Positions 1 through 14,400 of a stretch of DNA of 64,000 nt are shown piece by piece (position 1 is the stretch's first letter; each line of letters begins with the position of its first letter). The stretch comes from Embiotoca jacksoni. Its lineage: Eukaryota; Chordata; Actinopteri; Embiotocidae. Location of the stretch: NCBI GenBank assembly GCA_022577435.1, contig JAKOON010000019.1, positions 1,096,501 to 1,160,500 on the forward strand. Direction: 5' to 3'. Under the pieces are notes generated by a model that saw only the letters and a program-made list of their open reading frames with translations, was not told where the DNA came from and made no database searches. The translations under genes were made by a program, and so were the position numbers.

Positions 1-138
1 TGCATGGAAGCAAATCAAAACCAGGAAAATCCTCCGAAAATTGTTTAGGCAAACAAAAGTAAACCTTTATTTCTGCATCTACTTCCACCGGTTGATCTAC
101 TTCTGTGTGTAATGCTCTTCTTTTGAATTTCTCCACAG

Positions 139-408
139 AGCTCGGCTCACCCAGAGACTTGGTTACCAAAGACGTCACTGACACAAGTTTTGCTGTGTCC
201 TGGGCTGCGGCTCCGGGTAATGTCCGTCAGTACCGGATCCGGTGGAAATCACTGTTCACTGAGGAGGCTGGCGAGCAGACAATAGCAGGAGACACCACCG
301 CCACAGTTCTGGAGGGTCTCACCCCAGAGACACGTTACCAGGTTTCTGTGTTCGCTCTCTACGGCCATGGAGAGGGCCAGCCACTGGTTGGAGAGGAAAC
401 CACAGATG
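139..408 (+). CDS. col12a1: col12a1 exon: FN3 module 6 (human numbering)
   Basis: A single 270-bp exon, phase 1 at both ends, encodes one whole FN3 beta-sandwich. The acceptor is CCACAG before 139 and the donor is GTGAGT after 408. The B-strand Trp lies in SFAVSWAAAPGNVRQY and the F-strand Tyr in RYQVSVFALYGHGEG. It is intact. The module number is inferred from two further FN3 modules before the next VWA domain. Confidence 0.9.
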
Positions 409-3400
409 GTGAGTTACTGAGGGGGCTTTAACTCCTCCATCAAACACTTCTTCTCCCGTCCTTCTTTTCCTGGGTAGTTTTATGTTATTCTTTTTCCTTC
501 CCATTTTTTTCTTTTGAAGTTTCTGAATGTTTCATCTTGGGAATATCTAGAACAGTAATTCCCAAAGTCTGGTATGTGAACCACTGGGAGCATGTGAGGC
601 TCGACCTGTTGGTCGGCGAGACGCTTGCTGAAAGGCCTAACATTACAATAATGTAAAAATTAGCTGATCGTTATTTCAATATTTTAGAAATTCAACTTGC
701 CTGCACTTAGCCATGTCGGCTGACATGTAACATGTACCGTTGGACATTACATTACGCTAATGTTAGCTTGACGCAGTTGGATTCAGATTTTAACATTTTA
801 TGGTTAAATCAGTTACTTTTATTTCATGAAAAAAACTATTGGCATCTGCAGAGGGAAGTGGTGCTTGGAAATTTGGTTTGATACAAATCCAGAGTGGTAC
901 ATGGCCTCAAAAGGTTCCCACCAATGACTATAAAACGGATAGCTGCACTGTTTAAAAAAAAGAGAAATTTAACAGTCAGTAAGATCACTTTGAAACCGAA
1001 GAATGCCGTTCAGGACGGCCTTCTCATGAAGGCATCTTAAGCCATAACGTTTCATGTGTCTCTTAAGCTGCAGATACAATTTAGGAGGTCATTGCTGAGA
1101 AATCTGGGGCAGTGACGCAGGTTTAAAAATCCAGAGACACAGCTGAAAGTGCCATTTTGGGTTTTTTATATAGAAGTATGGATCGGTCAGTAACTCCTGT
1201 TCAGTTCATTTTGTTGAGCTTTGAAATAACGTCATGGCTGTTGGCCCTTGCTTTGTGTGGTGCATGTATAGCGGTGATGTAATGTCCAACACACCTGCAC
1301 ACGCTTTTCATGGGAGACGCAGAACAGATAGACATCAGCCGCTCCCTTGTTAGACTACACTCAAGCTTGGATGAGAAAAGCACATTGAGCGGAAACTTGC
1401 ACCAGTTGGGAGGGCTCATGTCCACCAGTTAGTGAAATGGAATGTGCTCAAGGAAAAATATTTCCAACCATCGTTAGTGTTTATTGATTCTGGCAAGAAA
1501 GAAAGGTGGCACGGACACCAAACACAACCACCAGGCAGCTTTGCAGACGTAAACCTTCATTCCTTCCTTTGCTTTTCGACCCTCTATCTGTTTCTCACTC
1601 TCCATGTGCTTTACACAAATCACAGGTCTCTTCTGGGCCGAGCCACACACGGCAAACTTGGATGCGCTTCTTTTTTCCGTTCATAAAAGTCCTCCCTCTG
1701 AAGTTGACCATGCTGAATATTTTCCTCAGCTCATTTCGAAGCCTCTGACAATTCACACTTGCCCTTCCTGCTCTGAAAATAAGAAACACTCGATGGAAAA
1801 ATGGGAACTATGGGTTTGCTCAAATTTGCAAGACATCTAAGTCTTGCTCCCAAAAACCCGCCAACTAAACACAATCAATCTTGTAAACGTGTGCCTGTTT
1901 AATGTATACGTCGGGAAATCTGAAATATTTTGTTAGGTTTGCATTCACACGCATGTGGAAACAAAGCAGATATCTAGATGAAAGACTGGGTGGTCGTGAA
2001 GTGTGTTAATGTTTAGTTTACTTAGTAGCAGGAAAGCAATGCTGCTTATATTTCCAAAGGTATCTTGGAAACATGGGAGGTTAACGGAACAAATTCCCAT
2101 CTGAACAAGGCCCAAAGTCTACATTCAACCTCAGACCATCCATTCATCATTTCTCCTCTTCAACCTTTGTTCCTTTTCTCTTTGCCGTTCTCGCAGTCTC
2201 GGCTGCAGGCAGAACGATTGTTGTCTCAGAGGAGACGGAGAAGACCATGAAGGTGACGTGGCAAGCGGCACCTGGAAACGTGCTCAACTACCGCGTTACT
2301 TACAAACCCCAGTCAGGAGGACGCCAGCTTGCAGCCAAAGTACCAGGTGGCACCACCTTCACGGTGCTGAGACGCCTTACTCCCCTCACCACCTACGACA
2401 TCACTGTCCTGCCAGTCTACCGTTCCGGAGAAGGCAAAGCAAGGCAAGGAGAAGGAACAACACGTACGTTGGCCGCCGTCCGCTACACCACAAATATTGC
2501 TTTCCCTGTTGCCAAGTTTAAGAAAAGTTTGATTATCCATGACAACCATCCACATCCTTTAGCAATATTACAGTAAATGCACATATCTCCTCTTCAGCTT
2601 CATTTTGTAACACTTTAAGACTTAGTTTCTGAAATGTTAACATGTAGTTCAGTCTTATTTTTGTTTTAATCGATGCATTTCTCTTGTCTCCAGTGTCACC
2701 TTATAAAGGTCCAAGGAACCTTCAGACTTCAGAGCCCGGCAAGACCAGTTTCCGTGTCACCTGGGACCATGCTCCAGGTGACGTTAAGGGCTACAAGGTC
2801 GCCTTCCACCCTGTTGGAGATGACATTGACTTGGGAGAACTTCTTGTTGGTCCCTTTGACAACACCGTGGTTCTGGAGGAGCTCAGGTGTGTCTCCAAGC
2901 TGATTTCTCATTTTATTCTCTTTGTCATATGAATGTAGAAGAAAATTCCTGCAGTCCATCACCTAAAGAAAATCATTTGGTTTTTTTGGGTCTGCAGAGC
3001 TGATACCAAATACACAGTGAGTGTGGTTGGTATGTTTGAGGGAGGAGAGAGTGTACCATTGGCTGGAGAGGAGAACACCACTTACATGGATGCACCTGAT
3101 CCAACTTTTGAGATACCAAGTAAGGTTTTCAAATATTCTCCCATAAAATCACATGTATATGATTTCCATGGTTTATTTCTTAAGAAGGGATAACAGAAGA
3201 ACATGTTGGAGTCTAAAACTAACGAGAACATGAACAAATGGTTTTCGTCATTCTGTTACAATATCTGTCAACGCTTTCAAGACTGTGTCTCCAGTATGTT
3301 AAGTCTCTCTGCAGCAACAGTCAAACATTGGAGGCTGTATCACATAGTAAATTTCTACTTAGGAAAATACACTCTAAACCCCATGCCTCATAAAAACTGA

Positions 3401-6400
3401 AGAGTTTCTGCAAATGCCTTTCCTCAAAGCTAATTGTCTCGCGAAATAACAGACATAATGGCATTTCCATCTGTCTGCCCTTTTCTCGCTTTCTTCTTTG
3501 TGTCACTTTGGGCTTCCGCTTTTTATTTCCAGTCCAAGTACAGCCAGAGTAGATACGAGCCATGCGCGTATAATCTGTTTGCAGTTATAAAAGGTTTTAC
3601 TACCCAGTGAGTCAGAGCGTGGCAGGCAGTAAGTGTGAGAAGAGGAAAAATGTTGTGTTTGCTGGAAGGAACTGGAAAGGTCAACTTAACCGCTCGGCCC
3701 AAAGCTCGGTCCTAATAAAGTAGATTCAGTGACAACGTGCAACTCCACAACATATAAACTACAAGAGGCGAGAGAATCCCACGCTTCATTGTAGTTCTAC
3801 TCGTTACCGCTCAGTTTTCAATACGCCTCTGAAGAAAGTTTTGAGTGCCCCAAAAGTCTCAAGACGCATTCTCTCTTATTTGTTGCACTAATTTATTAAG
3901 AACTACTTGAATTACTTGAGAACATAATTTTTTACAGCTTTATATACTTTTCCTCTTTTCACATTTTCATCTTAAGCAAAAGATAGGCAATAGCTTATGA
4001 AGTCTGGTATCTTATTCTCTCTTTTTTGTCGTTATGCCTGTAAAAGACCCGCCTGTTGGAGATGATATATGTTCACAGACATGTTTGTGTACCTCTGCTG
4101 GTTTGGGTTTTCTGTGTAAATCAAGCTTCATGTAACCTGTTTTCAGTTGCAGACAGTGGTAATTAGAGCAACATCTGCCTATCGCTGCTGCACATCTGCT
4201 AGCCCTCTTTTAGGTACACAGGATCGGATGCCTCCCTTGTCATCACGCAGGTGTTTGGAAAGCAGGATGTGAATATTTCCTCGCTGCTCTGGAGGGCGCA
4301 ATAATCTCTCCAGCTGGGGCCTTTGATTTGTCACCGGCCCAGTGAGGGTATATGCTTCTGATCTGCCCCGGGGACGATCTTGTGGATCCAAAAAGAACAA
4401 CTGAACGAAACACTGCCTCAACATGCTGCAAAGACAAGAAGATACTAATAAAAGTTATCTGAGAAAAACATCAGAAGCAAAGAGACACTACTTTGCTTCT
4501 AGCTTGTGGAGATGTTTCTGAAGCATTCTGGAAGTTGTTTCGATGTCTTTTTGTTCAATGCCTAAAATGAAACTTCATGTCATGAACCTTTCTTTCCTTC
4601 CTTCTTCACTTCTCAAGTTTCCTTGAACACCTCTTGCATCATTTTTTACTCCCACCCACCAACACACCCACACAAATACCACTTTTGTTCATGATAGTTA
4701 AATTGCATCTCATTTGAAACTTGAACCTCCGTCTTCTCTGACACGTAAACCTCTGCTCTGTCAGATGTGATGTGTAAGACCAATGCACAGGCTGACATCG
4801 TGCTGCTGGTGGACGGCTCCTGGAGTATCGGACGTCTTAACTTCAAGACCATTCGTGCCTTTATTGCCCGTATGGTGGGAGTCTTCGACATTGGTCCTGA
4901 ACGGGTCCAAATTGGTGGGTCTACCCAGAATGAGCAACAATAATTCGAGTCAGCATGTTATTCCTAATAAAACAAAAACGGTTTCTTTGAGTTGGTCTAA
5001 CAAGGGTTTTGTGGTGTCTTCAGGACTTGCTCAGTACAGTGGAGACCCAAAGACTGAATGGCATTTGGATGCTCATCGAACCCGGGACTCCCTCCTGGAG
5101 GCTGTGGCTAACCTGCCCTACAAAGGAGGAAACACCTTGACAGGTACTTAAACCTGTTTATTTAACATTTTGCTAGTGATGGCACTGCCACCTCTTTTTA
5201 TGTGGGCACGGTGGGAAATTTTACACTGTGTCTAAAATGTCAATGCATCTATGTCTTCATTGCAGGTCTCGCTTTGAACTACCTCCTTCAGAACAATTTC
5301 AAAGAGAATGTCGGGATGCGACCCAAAGCTCGCAAGATCGGTGTTTTGATCACTGACGGCAAATCCCAGGACGATGTCATCGTCAACTCTCAGGGTTTAC
5401 GTGATCAGGGCATCGAGCTCTACGCCATCGGTGAGCAAAGATCCAGTCTTTTCGCAAACACATTGTATGACGTAAACAAACAGAACCGCTATTGACCCTC
5501 GACTTGATCATTGTAGGTGTGAAGAACGCAGATGAGAATGAGTTGAGGTCCATCGCCTCTGACCCGGAAGAGATTCACATGTACAACGTGGCTGATTTCT
5601 CCTTCCTGTTGGACATTGTGGACAAAGTTAATGACAACCTCTGTAACAGTGTCAAGGGACCAGGTACGTGTGGTCTTAGATCTGAGAATACAAATCTCTG
5701 AATGATGAAAGTTAAGAAAGCAACAACAAGCAGCACACTTAATTGCAAGGACGGAAGTCTTCTGCTTTACAAACATTAATAAAAACACTAAGAACTCCAA
5801 GCCCTTGGAAAATATTGAAGATCTATTTTTTTTGTCCTTCCCCTAAAATTCTTTCTGCCGCCCTGGAAAAGAAAATGGTCTGCTCCTTAATCAAATTAAA
5901 GAGCTACTATTGAACACTGTAGGGGAACTTCCTGTGGAGGAAGCGGTTTTACAGTCTCGATAAGTGCTCTTCTGTGTACTAGGTTCTGTTAGGACTTGTT
6001 ATCACTGGGAATGGGATGTTTTTATCCATTGCCAGATCTTTTTTTAATATTTTTTCCGTCATATATAACTTTTGTAGCGAGACTGTGAAGCATGTTAATT
6101 ACAAAGCAGGCATACTTTTACACGACGGTGTATAATATCCCCTGAGATTACCCATGCAGCAGTTTCCATCTTTCTCTGGTTGCATTGAAATAGGAGGTGC
6201 TCCGGATCCACCCACCGATCTGGTGACATCCGAGGTGACTCACAAGTCCTTCAGAGCTACCTGGATCGCTCCTGATGGCCCGGTGGAGAAGTACCGTGTG
6301 GAGTACATGAGTCCGTCAGGACGCCCACAACAGGTATACAAGCCATGAAACCAAAAATGGCCTCAGTCTGATTGTAGCGCTTCTCTGCTTACTGCTGTCC

Positions 6401-9400
6401 TCACCCGCTGTTTCTAACGAGATACTGATGGGAAAAAAACTTATATTTCCAGCTTCATGTTTCTGTTGGCTTCTCGCTGTATTGGTGTCTAATTACATTA
6501 CAGTCTGACACGGGGCAAAGAAACAAAAACACTCAACTCTCGGTTTAGAGGATTAGAAAGCAAATAATGACTTCGTGGCTGATCGTTCTGGTGGCCAGCA
6601 GGGTCTTGGCTTCACAATGTGTGGAAGAGATGCATTCTTGGTGTCTGAATCTAATTACATGCGGGAGATGTTTGTTTGTGTCCAGCTCCCATTGTTTTGT
6701 TTCATAGTGAACATTATGAATGAGGTTTTATTGTTGTTTATGGATTTGGCATGCTAAACCCAAATGCTTAGTTTAAAAAAAAAAAAAAAAAAAAGTCAGA
6801 TGGCTCTCTGGTTTTAAATGGAAAGCTTAATTAAATCTCTCCAGTAAACAGATCGGAGCATTGATTGTTTTACTGCTAAATTGATTATTGGCCACATTCT
6901 CTTTTTCACTCTACCATTGCACCTTATGCAACCACAATATTTCCAGAAAGTGTCTACAGACATGCAAACTTCATCAAAAATGTGTAACTCATGGATGTGA
7001 GAGCTTTGAACCAAAGAGATTGCCCCCAAAAAATGACTCCTTTAACTCGGATCTTTTTACTCTCCCGTCTGCTGTTAGGTGTTTGTGGGTGGAACCGAGA
7101 CCACAGTGATTCTCCAGAGCCTCAACCCTCTGACAGAGTACCTGGTCAACGTCTACTCCGTGGTGGGAGAGGAGAGCAGCGAGCCCCTAAAAGGATTAGA
7201 GACCACATGTATGTTATCTTTTTGTTTTGTTTTTTGGCGTACTTCTAGGGTTGCTTCATTTGATTTAAAGAGATTCACTAATAAAAATCTACACATGGTA
7301 AACATTGCTTAAATCTAACTGTAAACAGCCCTACTATGACATGACTAAAAATGGACAAAGTGATCTACACAAGAGAAGCATGCTTGAAAGTCTCTATGAT
7401 TTAGAGTCTAACTCTAAGAGACTTTTTCCGCCTTCTAGGAAACCCAGAAAAATGGGATTGTCAAAGAGCAACACTTTAAATTAAAACAGGCTCTTTTACT
7501 CTCATGATCTTCTAGCATTTACTTTTATGAGCAGTTTCCCTTTGAGTCAGCCACCATCACTGAATCTCTCTGGCTCAGTTGCATGACATCGATTTAACGT
7601 ACTCAGTGACTCCTGGGTGGTCTCCATTGTTAAAATGTTCAACGGTAGTATATACATGTATCTAGGTATTGTTTATAAAACCATACATGGCAGCCAAAAG
7701 ACAGAAACAGTAAATCCTAATTAAATGTAAATTCAGAGGCAATTTACACAATTACACTCAGCTTTGAGCACAATACTGACTTCTTTATTTGTTTCTTTTA
7801 AGATGTTGTTAATTGTTGTTTCATTGGTGCTCTCTAGAAAAGCAAACATTTAAGTTTTCTATAAAAATACATGTAAAAAAGCAGGGAAGGTTGAGCTTGT
7901 GCGGTGTTAATGACATGAAAAAAATGTAATGCAATCAAAGGAACATACAGAGAAAGTATGCATCCCTATTAGCTAAACTAGGTATTTATGTCAGCATTTG
8001 CTGTGTTCATATATGTAAATAAATACATTCACAATTGCAAGCATTAGTTAAAACCTAAATTTGACTGTGCCAATGTTTGCTGCCATTAACATGATTTTCT
8101 GGTTGGCCAGTGCCCCTGAGTGACGTGAAGATGATAAACATTTATGATGAGCAGACCACCACCATGCGAGTGAGGTGGGAGCAGGCGGATGGAGCTACGG
8201 GCTACATGCTGCTCTACAGCGCCATCAACGCCACACAGCCCACCGCCGAGCAGGAGGTGAGCTACGATGTTTGAACACTGAGAACGCACCGGATACTTCA
8301 ATCTACTGTCAGCACAATTTTTGACGAAATACAGACGTCACACATTGAAATAACATTTGACAAAGCCACCAGTGTTTGTCTCATCATCCAGCAGACAAGG
8401 CAAAAGGGAAAATACAAAGGAACGTTGTTAGCCACAAAGGGGTGGATGAACCATGAGCTCACTGCCAAGGGAACAGATACATTTGTTCATAAGGTGTCAT
8501 GGTCAAAACCAGATTCAGCAGCTGTGCTTCAATATTAATATTTCTCTAAATGTTCTTTTTCACACATCTCAATCGATGTCACTGAGGAGTCCCCGTCATC
8601 CGCCTGTCCTCTGACCTCATGCTGTTTGTGTGCTTTGGTCTCCTTCCAGATGAGAGTGAGAGGAGATACAACTGAAGTCCAGCTGGTGAAGTTGCTCCCC
8701 AACACGGCCTACACGCTCTCCCTCTTCGCCCTCCATGGAGAATCAGCCAGTGAACCTCTGACCCAGCAGGGAGTCACCTGTACGTTGTCGCATGATCACA
8801 AACTCATTTAATATAATCCAGAACACATTTAAAGAAGCTGATATAACTTTTTCATTCATATTAATGAACATTAACACTAACTGTCAACTACTGAACTTCG
8901 GTGCCTTGTTCAGTGCCGATGCCACCTGCGGGAGAGCTGAGGGTTCGTGAGATCACCCACAGCAGCATGAGGCTCATCTGGGATGCTGCTCCTGGTGCCG
9001 TTCGCAAGTACATCCTCACCTACAAGCCCGAGGATGGAGGAGCCAAAGAAGTGAGTTGTGTTTACTTTTCCTTTCCTACTTTTCCTTCCTTCCGACTGCA
9101 CGCAAGCAAGATGATAGCAGCCTACGTTTTGACCGGTCCTCGACTCCTCGTGCGTTACCTGTTGTCTGTTAGAGTCATCAGGTTTGGTGGTGATGAATTC
9201 ATATTCAGTAGATATTTTTGACTGATCCTTTATTATATTGGCTGAGAACACGTAATGGAGACTGCAGCTGGTTGGGTGGACATCAGGGAATGTTCTGGAG
9301 TCCAGTGAAAAGATTATGAAACTATCAGAACACGGTTTTGCGGGGTTTAAAGGGTCGTTACGGTGGTGGGGATTGGACGCATACTTTATGGTCGCGTGTT

Positions 9401-11447
9401 CCCTTTTGGGAGTTCTTGGGCTACAGCGGCAAACTCTGGTCTGTGTTTTGTTACTTCCTCCACTGTAAATCAGGTGGAGGTGGTGCTCGAAGCTCTTAGA
9501 GTGGAAACACAAGTGAATCGTGGGCTGAGGGTTTACAGGTTTGTGTGTGACAGCGTGACACTGACAGCACAAAGTCCCTGCAGGTGAAGCCTTTAAATTG
9601 TTTTTATGGTCCTGGGAGAAAAAATGAAGTCCTCATTCAGACCAACAACTCACATGATCAGACAAACATATAGCAATCGTTGAAGGTTATAGAGAAACTT
9701 AAGTTAAATTTCTTAACATTTAGCTAATAAACATTAAAACCTGAGTTGTAACAAGTATTGCAGGTGTCCGGTCAAAGTCTTTTGCTTTTTGTTGTGTCTT
9801 GTTTGTTCCCAGTTTCCTCAGTTTTATACCCTTTGGTCAAGTTTCCTACCAGTTTTATGAGGTGCACTTTACTGCTCCCGCGAGTATTCCTGGAAAGTTG
9901 GGAGGCTGAGAACGGAATTAAAGTTTTGCAGCTCTTTGCAAAATTTGACCGAGGAGAAAAACACCTGAAGTTCTTTTGTAAATTAGTAAATTTTCTTTAA
10001 TTTGTTGATTTCATTTAAAAATATCTAACAAGCGTGTCTGAATTTTTCTGCAGCTGGAAGTGGGAGGACATTTAACCACCAGCATACTGGACAACCTGGT
10101 CTCACAGACTGAGTATTCTTTAGCTGTTACTCCAATCTACGATGAAGGACCTGGACAGCCGATGTTGGGAGAGGGAATCACGGGTAGGAATGAAAATTAT
10201 TATCATGGTGACAAAGTAGGTCACAGATGTCCTCTGCCTGCTTCTCACTGAGAGATCACAACCACCTTCCTTCCCTCTGCTCCACAGATGTTGTTCCAGC
10301 ACCAAAGAACCTGCGCTTCTCAGAAGTGACCCAGACCAGCTTCAGAGCTACGTGGGAGCACGGAGCCCCTGACGTGGCTCTGTATCGCATTGGCTGGGCT
10401 AAGAAGGGAGATACCAACTTCCAATACGTAAGAGAAAACCAGCTATCCAAGATGTTTACATTTGGAATAAATCATGCAGGTATTCTTTGATGAGTCCCAC
10501 AGTAAGTGCCTTGGCGAGGCTTTGGAAAAGTCCTCCGGAAGAGGCAGTGAGAACATCTGAAAAACAGACTTTTACACCAATCCCATCAAAATCTGTCCAA
10601 TATGGATCTTGTGTCGCTGTCTTTGGTTTAGTCAAGCAGCATCCCACATGTTGCGTTTGTGTTTTCCTCATCAGGCGATTCTGAACAACGATGAGCTCAC
10701 CCACGTCCTGGAGAACTTGGAGCCAGACACGCCCTACGATGTGTCCATCACCGCCATCTACCCAGATGAATCCGAGAGCGAGGATCTGCTCGGCGTCGAG
10801 AGGACATGTAAGATGCACACCGCATCTGTGTGATGACATCACAACAATAACTTTGGTTTCCTTAAATTACTTGTCAGTGTCTGTGTTGGATCTTGACCAA
10901 AGATGAGACCAATGATTAATCCTGTGATTTTACATTGTGGAAATATGCTGATTGAAATGTTCAGTCATGGGTATGCCCATTATACCTTTCTATTTCTGCC
11001 TCTATAGTGTCTGGGAAATTTGTTAAACCAAGTGAGTATGTTTGTGGTAAAGCAAAAGGATGCTTTTTTTTTTTCAAGTGATGAAAGCATGTTTTCTCAT
11101 TTCAACCAGTCATCAACGCAGTTGTTCATTTGGACAACTGTTTCATCGTCAAGCAAAGCACTTAACCCAATCACCGCTCCAACGGTGCTGCAGCTGACAG
11201 CCCGGTTTTATCATGTGTTTGTCTGTCTGCGTTTGTGTTTGGCTCATTGTCCATGCCGTCCATCCATCCTGAGGCTTGTTCATGATTATGTTCTCCCTCA
11301 GTCAAATGAAATGGCTGAAGATGGGTTTCAACCATGCATGCCTGGCAAAACAAGGATTTGAATCCCTGTTTTTGAAGCCATCAACCATCATTTATTCATC
11401 CATCCATCTATCCATCCATCCATCTATTCATGGCATTCATCAGTTCA

Positions 11448-11499
<52 letters not shown>

Positions 11500-14400
11500 A
11501 TCCATTGCCATTCAACAGACTCCATCCCTTCTTCAGAAAAGACCAAATCCCTGAGGAGGATTGTCTTTTCTTCTTTTAAACTGCAGTCCTTGTTACCAAT
11601 TAATGGCAGACCTTCTTTGTTTTACTATAAAATAAAGAAAGTGTATCATCTAGAAAGAAACTAACTGATATTTTGAAGATAAAAGAATATACATTTTTAC
11701 CATGAATTGAACAAAATATCAAGGACTGTGTCTTTAAAAGATATTTTAAGGATATCCATTGGAAAAATGCTCTTTCTGCATATAGCAGATATGGACTTAT
11801 TTGTAATCGTGATACCTTTGTGTGCATGTGAACCTTTGCAGCACCTAATGGGCCTCCCACCGAATTAGTAGTGTTCAACGAGACCACCACCAGCCTGAAC
11901 ACCCGGTGGACTCCGCCTCTGGGCCGAGTTCAGAACTACAGGATCACTTACGTCCCCACAGCTGGAGGCAAGACTCAGACAGTAAGTCACACAACAGTAA
12001 CACACTTAATAACAGTCATTATTTCTTAAAAAAAGAAGCTGCTGTGGTGGTTGGCTGTGCTGAATAACTACTTGGCTGTAAATCAGTCAGCTGGTGATCC
12101 TGACAGGGAAATTGTATTATTTATAAAAGGCTAACTTGGTAATGTTGATACATTTCCATTTATTGGTTATAAGCAGCAGTGATTGGCTTTAAAATATGAG
12201 CTACACACTCCTTAGTCCTCTTTTCCTTCTTCATTGGCCTTCAGTTTTCTTAGCCAAACTGTGGTTCATGGCTTCTTGGCCTCTCACCCAGTCAGTGGAT
12301 TAGTTTCTTCCTCCAGAGCAGCTTTGTGTCCATGATGTGTGTAGCTGCAACTCTGCCACCGGTGTTGCATTATTTTAGTTTATTTAAAGTCCAATCTCCT
12401 AATCTCTTGTTTGGATACGGCAGCATTGATGTGGACAAAACCCTTCCTACTTTTTCTCAGTATTTCCTGACGCTGCAGACTGTCCCCCGCTGGTCATGCA
12501 TTTTTGGCCGCCTTACTAAATGCATAAAAGTCTTTTTTGGATGACATCTGAATTTTTGGTTTTTGGTTTTGCTCTGTCAGACGTTTCTCATTGATTCCAC
12601 AAGCGAGAACTGAAAACGAGACAGTGGAGAGCTAAACAGTGCCTGTTCCCATACACAAGATCACAGACTGATATTTGCACCAACGACCTGTGAAACAACC
12701 CTGTGAGCCTGTTTTAAAAGTTCCAACCAAATTCCTGTGAACTACTTGGCACTAATAAATGTGAAAAGTTGCTTCAGAGAAGTCAAATGAAACCTTACCA
12801 TGACACATTTTGAGGTGTGCGTGTGCGTGTGCGTTTGTACATGACGAATAGAATGCACTCGCCCAGTCAGGTCAGTGTGTGTAATGAGAGAGTACTGTGC
12901 CACGGGTGTCGTATATTATACAGTCGATTATGTTTAAAGTGCTGCACAAAGATGCTGCGTTCACTAATCTGGCTATTAGTTCCCTGTTTTTTTGCAGCGG
13001 TTGTTTTCACCTATTTTTAGAACCCAGATGGCATCCAACATTTTTCATCCCGGAGAAGGCAGCTACAATTCTAATTGAATTTTCTTTCCTTGTAATTTAC
13101 GTTGTCAGATGTTTTGTACTGCTCAGCAGGTGGTATGTCGGTCACCTGTTGACCATTAGTTTCCCTTTTAACACAGGTAAAATGTTTTCCTCTTTAGAAC
13201 TTGTTGTGCCGATTGACTGGGTGATATGATCCTGAAAGGTTGATGGAAAATTGGAAGCTAACACTCTAGCATTAGCCAAATTGTCTTGGTTCACTTTCAG
13301 ATTTCAACAAGTATAGCTCGCCCAGAGAGTTTTGCACCAGTTCGTCTGGGACAGCATGTGTGTTTTTCGGGAATCCCTCACACACATTTTGCACAAATAA
13401 TAAATCTTCTGTCCTTCTGTTTTTGTTTTTTTTAATGATTAAAGATTCTGACATTTAGTCGAGAAAGCCTGAGAGAGCTTCACAAAGACAAACCAAATCC
13501 AAGGAGGATTAAATCAGACAGATACAAACAGACACATTCATTACACCATTAAAATCCACATGCTAACACACTCTGTTAGAATGAACTCCTCATAGATCAA
13601 GCTATAAAAGCAGCATAGTAAATGTATCATCAGTCATAACAAGACATCCGCCTGTTTCAGTCATCAGCATACAGGTTTACCTTGGCCAGTGTACTGTCCA
13701 CTAACCATGTCTAAAAACACTGAAAACATTCCTCCTCTGAAATGTTGACAGCCTCGTAGTTTTCAGATATAATTCCTTCCATCAGGTTATTGATTTTAGG
13801 AACCAATGGAGAGTTATGAATCAAAAACAGATGGAATAACTTTTCCCTCTATTCATAACAGTTGTTCTCAAAGTTCCAGCATCAATGATATATTTTGATG
13901 TCATTTGATGAAAGAAATTCTAAACTCCTCTCAGAGGATGAGTAGACAAGTTAACTTTTAACCAGCGAAACTAACAAACGATTGTGCGAGAAGCTAAATC
14001 CATCATATCTTCATTCAGTATGATCACCATGGGTTCGGTATCAGTAACTGATTGAGCTGACATGTATTCTTCCCTGACTAGACCCAGGTCGGAGGGAAGA
14101 AGAACACTGTCCTGCTTCCCAAGCTGACCCCTGACACCAAGTACTCCATCAGTGTGGTGGCTGTTTACGCCAAAGGAGTTAGCCCGGACCTGAACGGCTT
14201 CGGAAAGACCAGTGAGTTGTGTACCATCTTGTTGTTTACCGTTGTTGTCGGTGCAGTAATAACTGTATCATACCTGTATGTTACTCCAGAGCCTTTGGGT
14301 GGTGTGAGGAACCTGCAGGTGACCGACCCCACGACCAGCAGCCTGAACGTCCAGTGGGAAGCTGCTGAAGGAAACGTGCGTCAGTACAGGATCTTCTACG

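Noticed and set aside
8910..9572. 220-residue minus-strand open frame
   Set aside because: It runs through an intron and antisense across the FN3-11 exon, lacks any domain, and has composition expected of chance.
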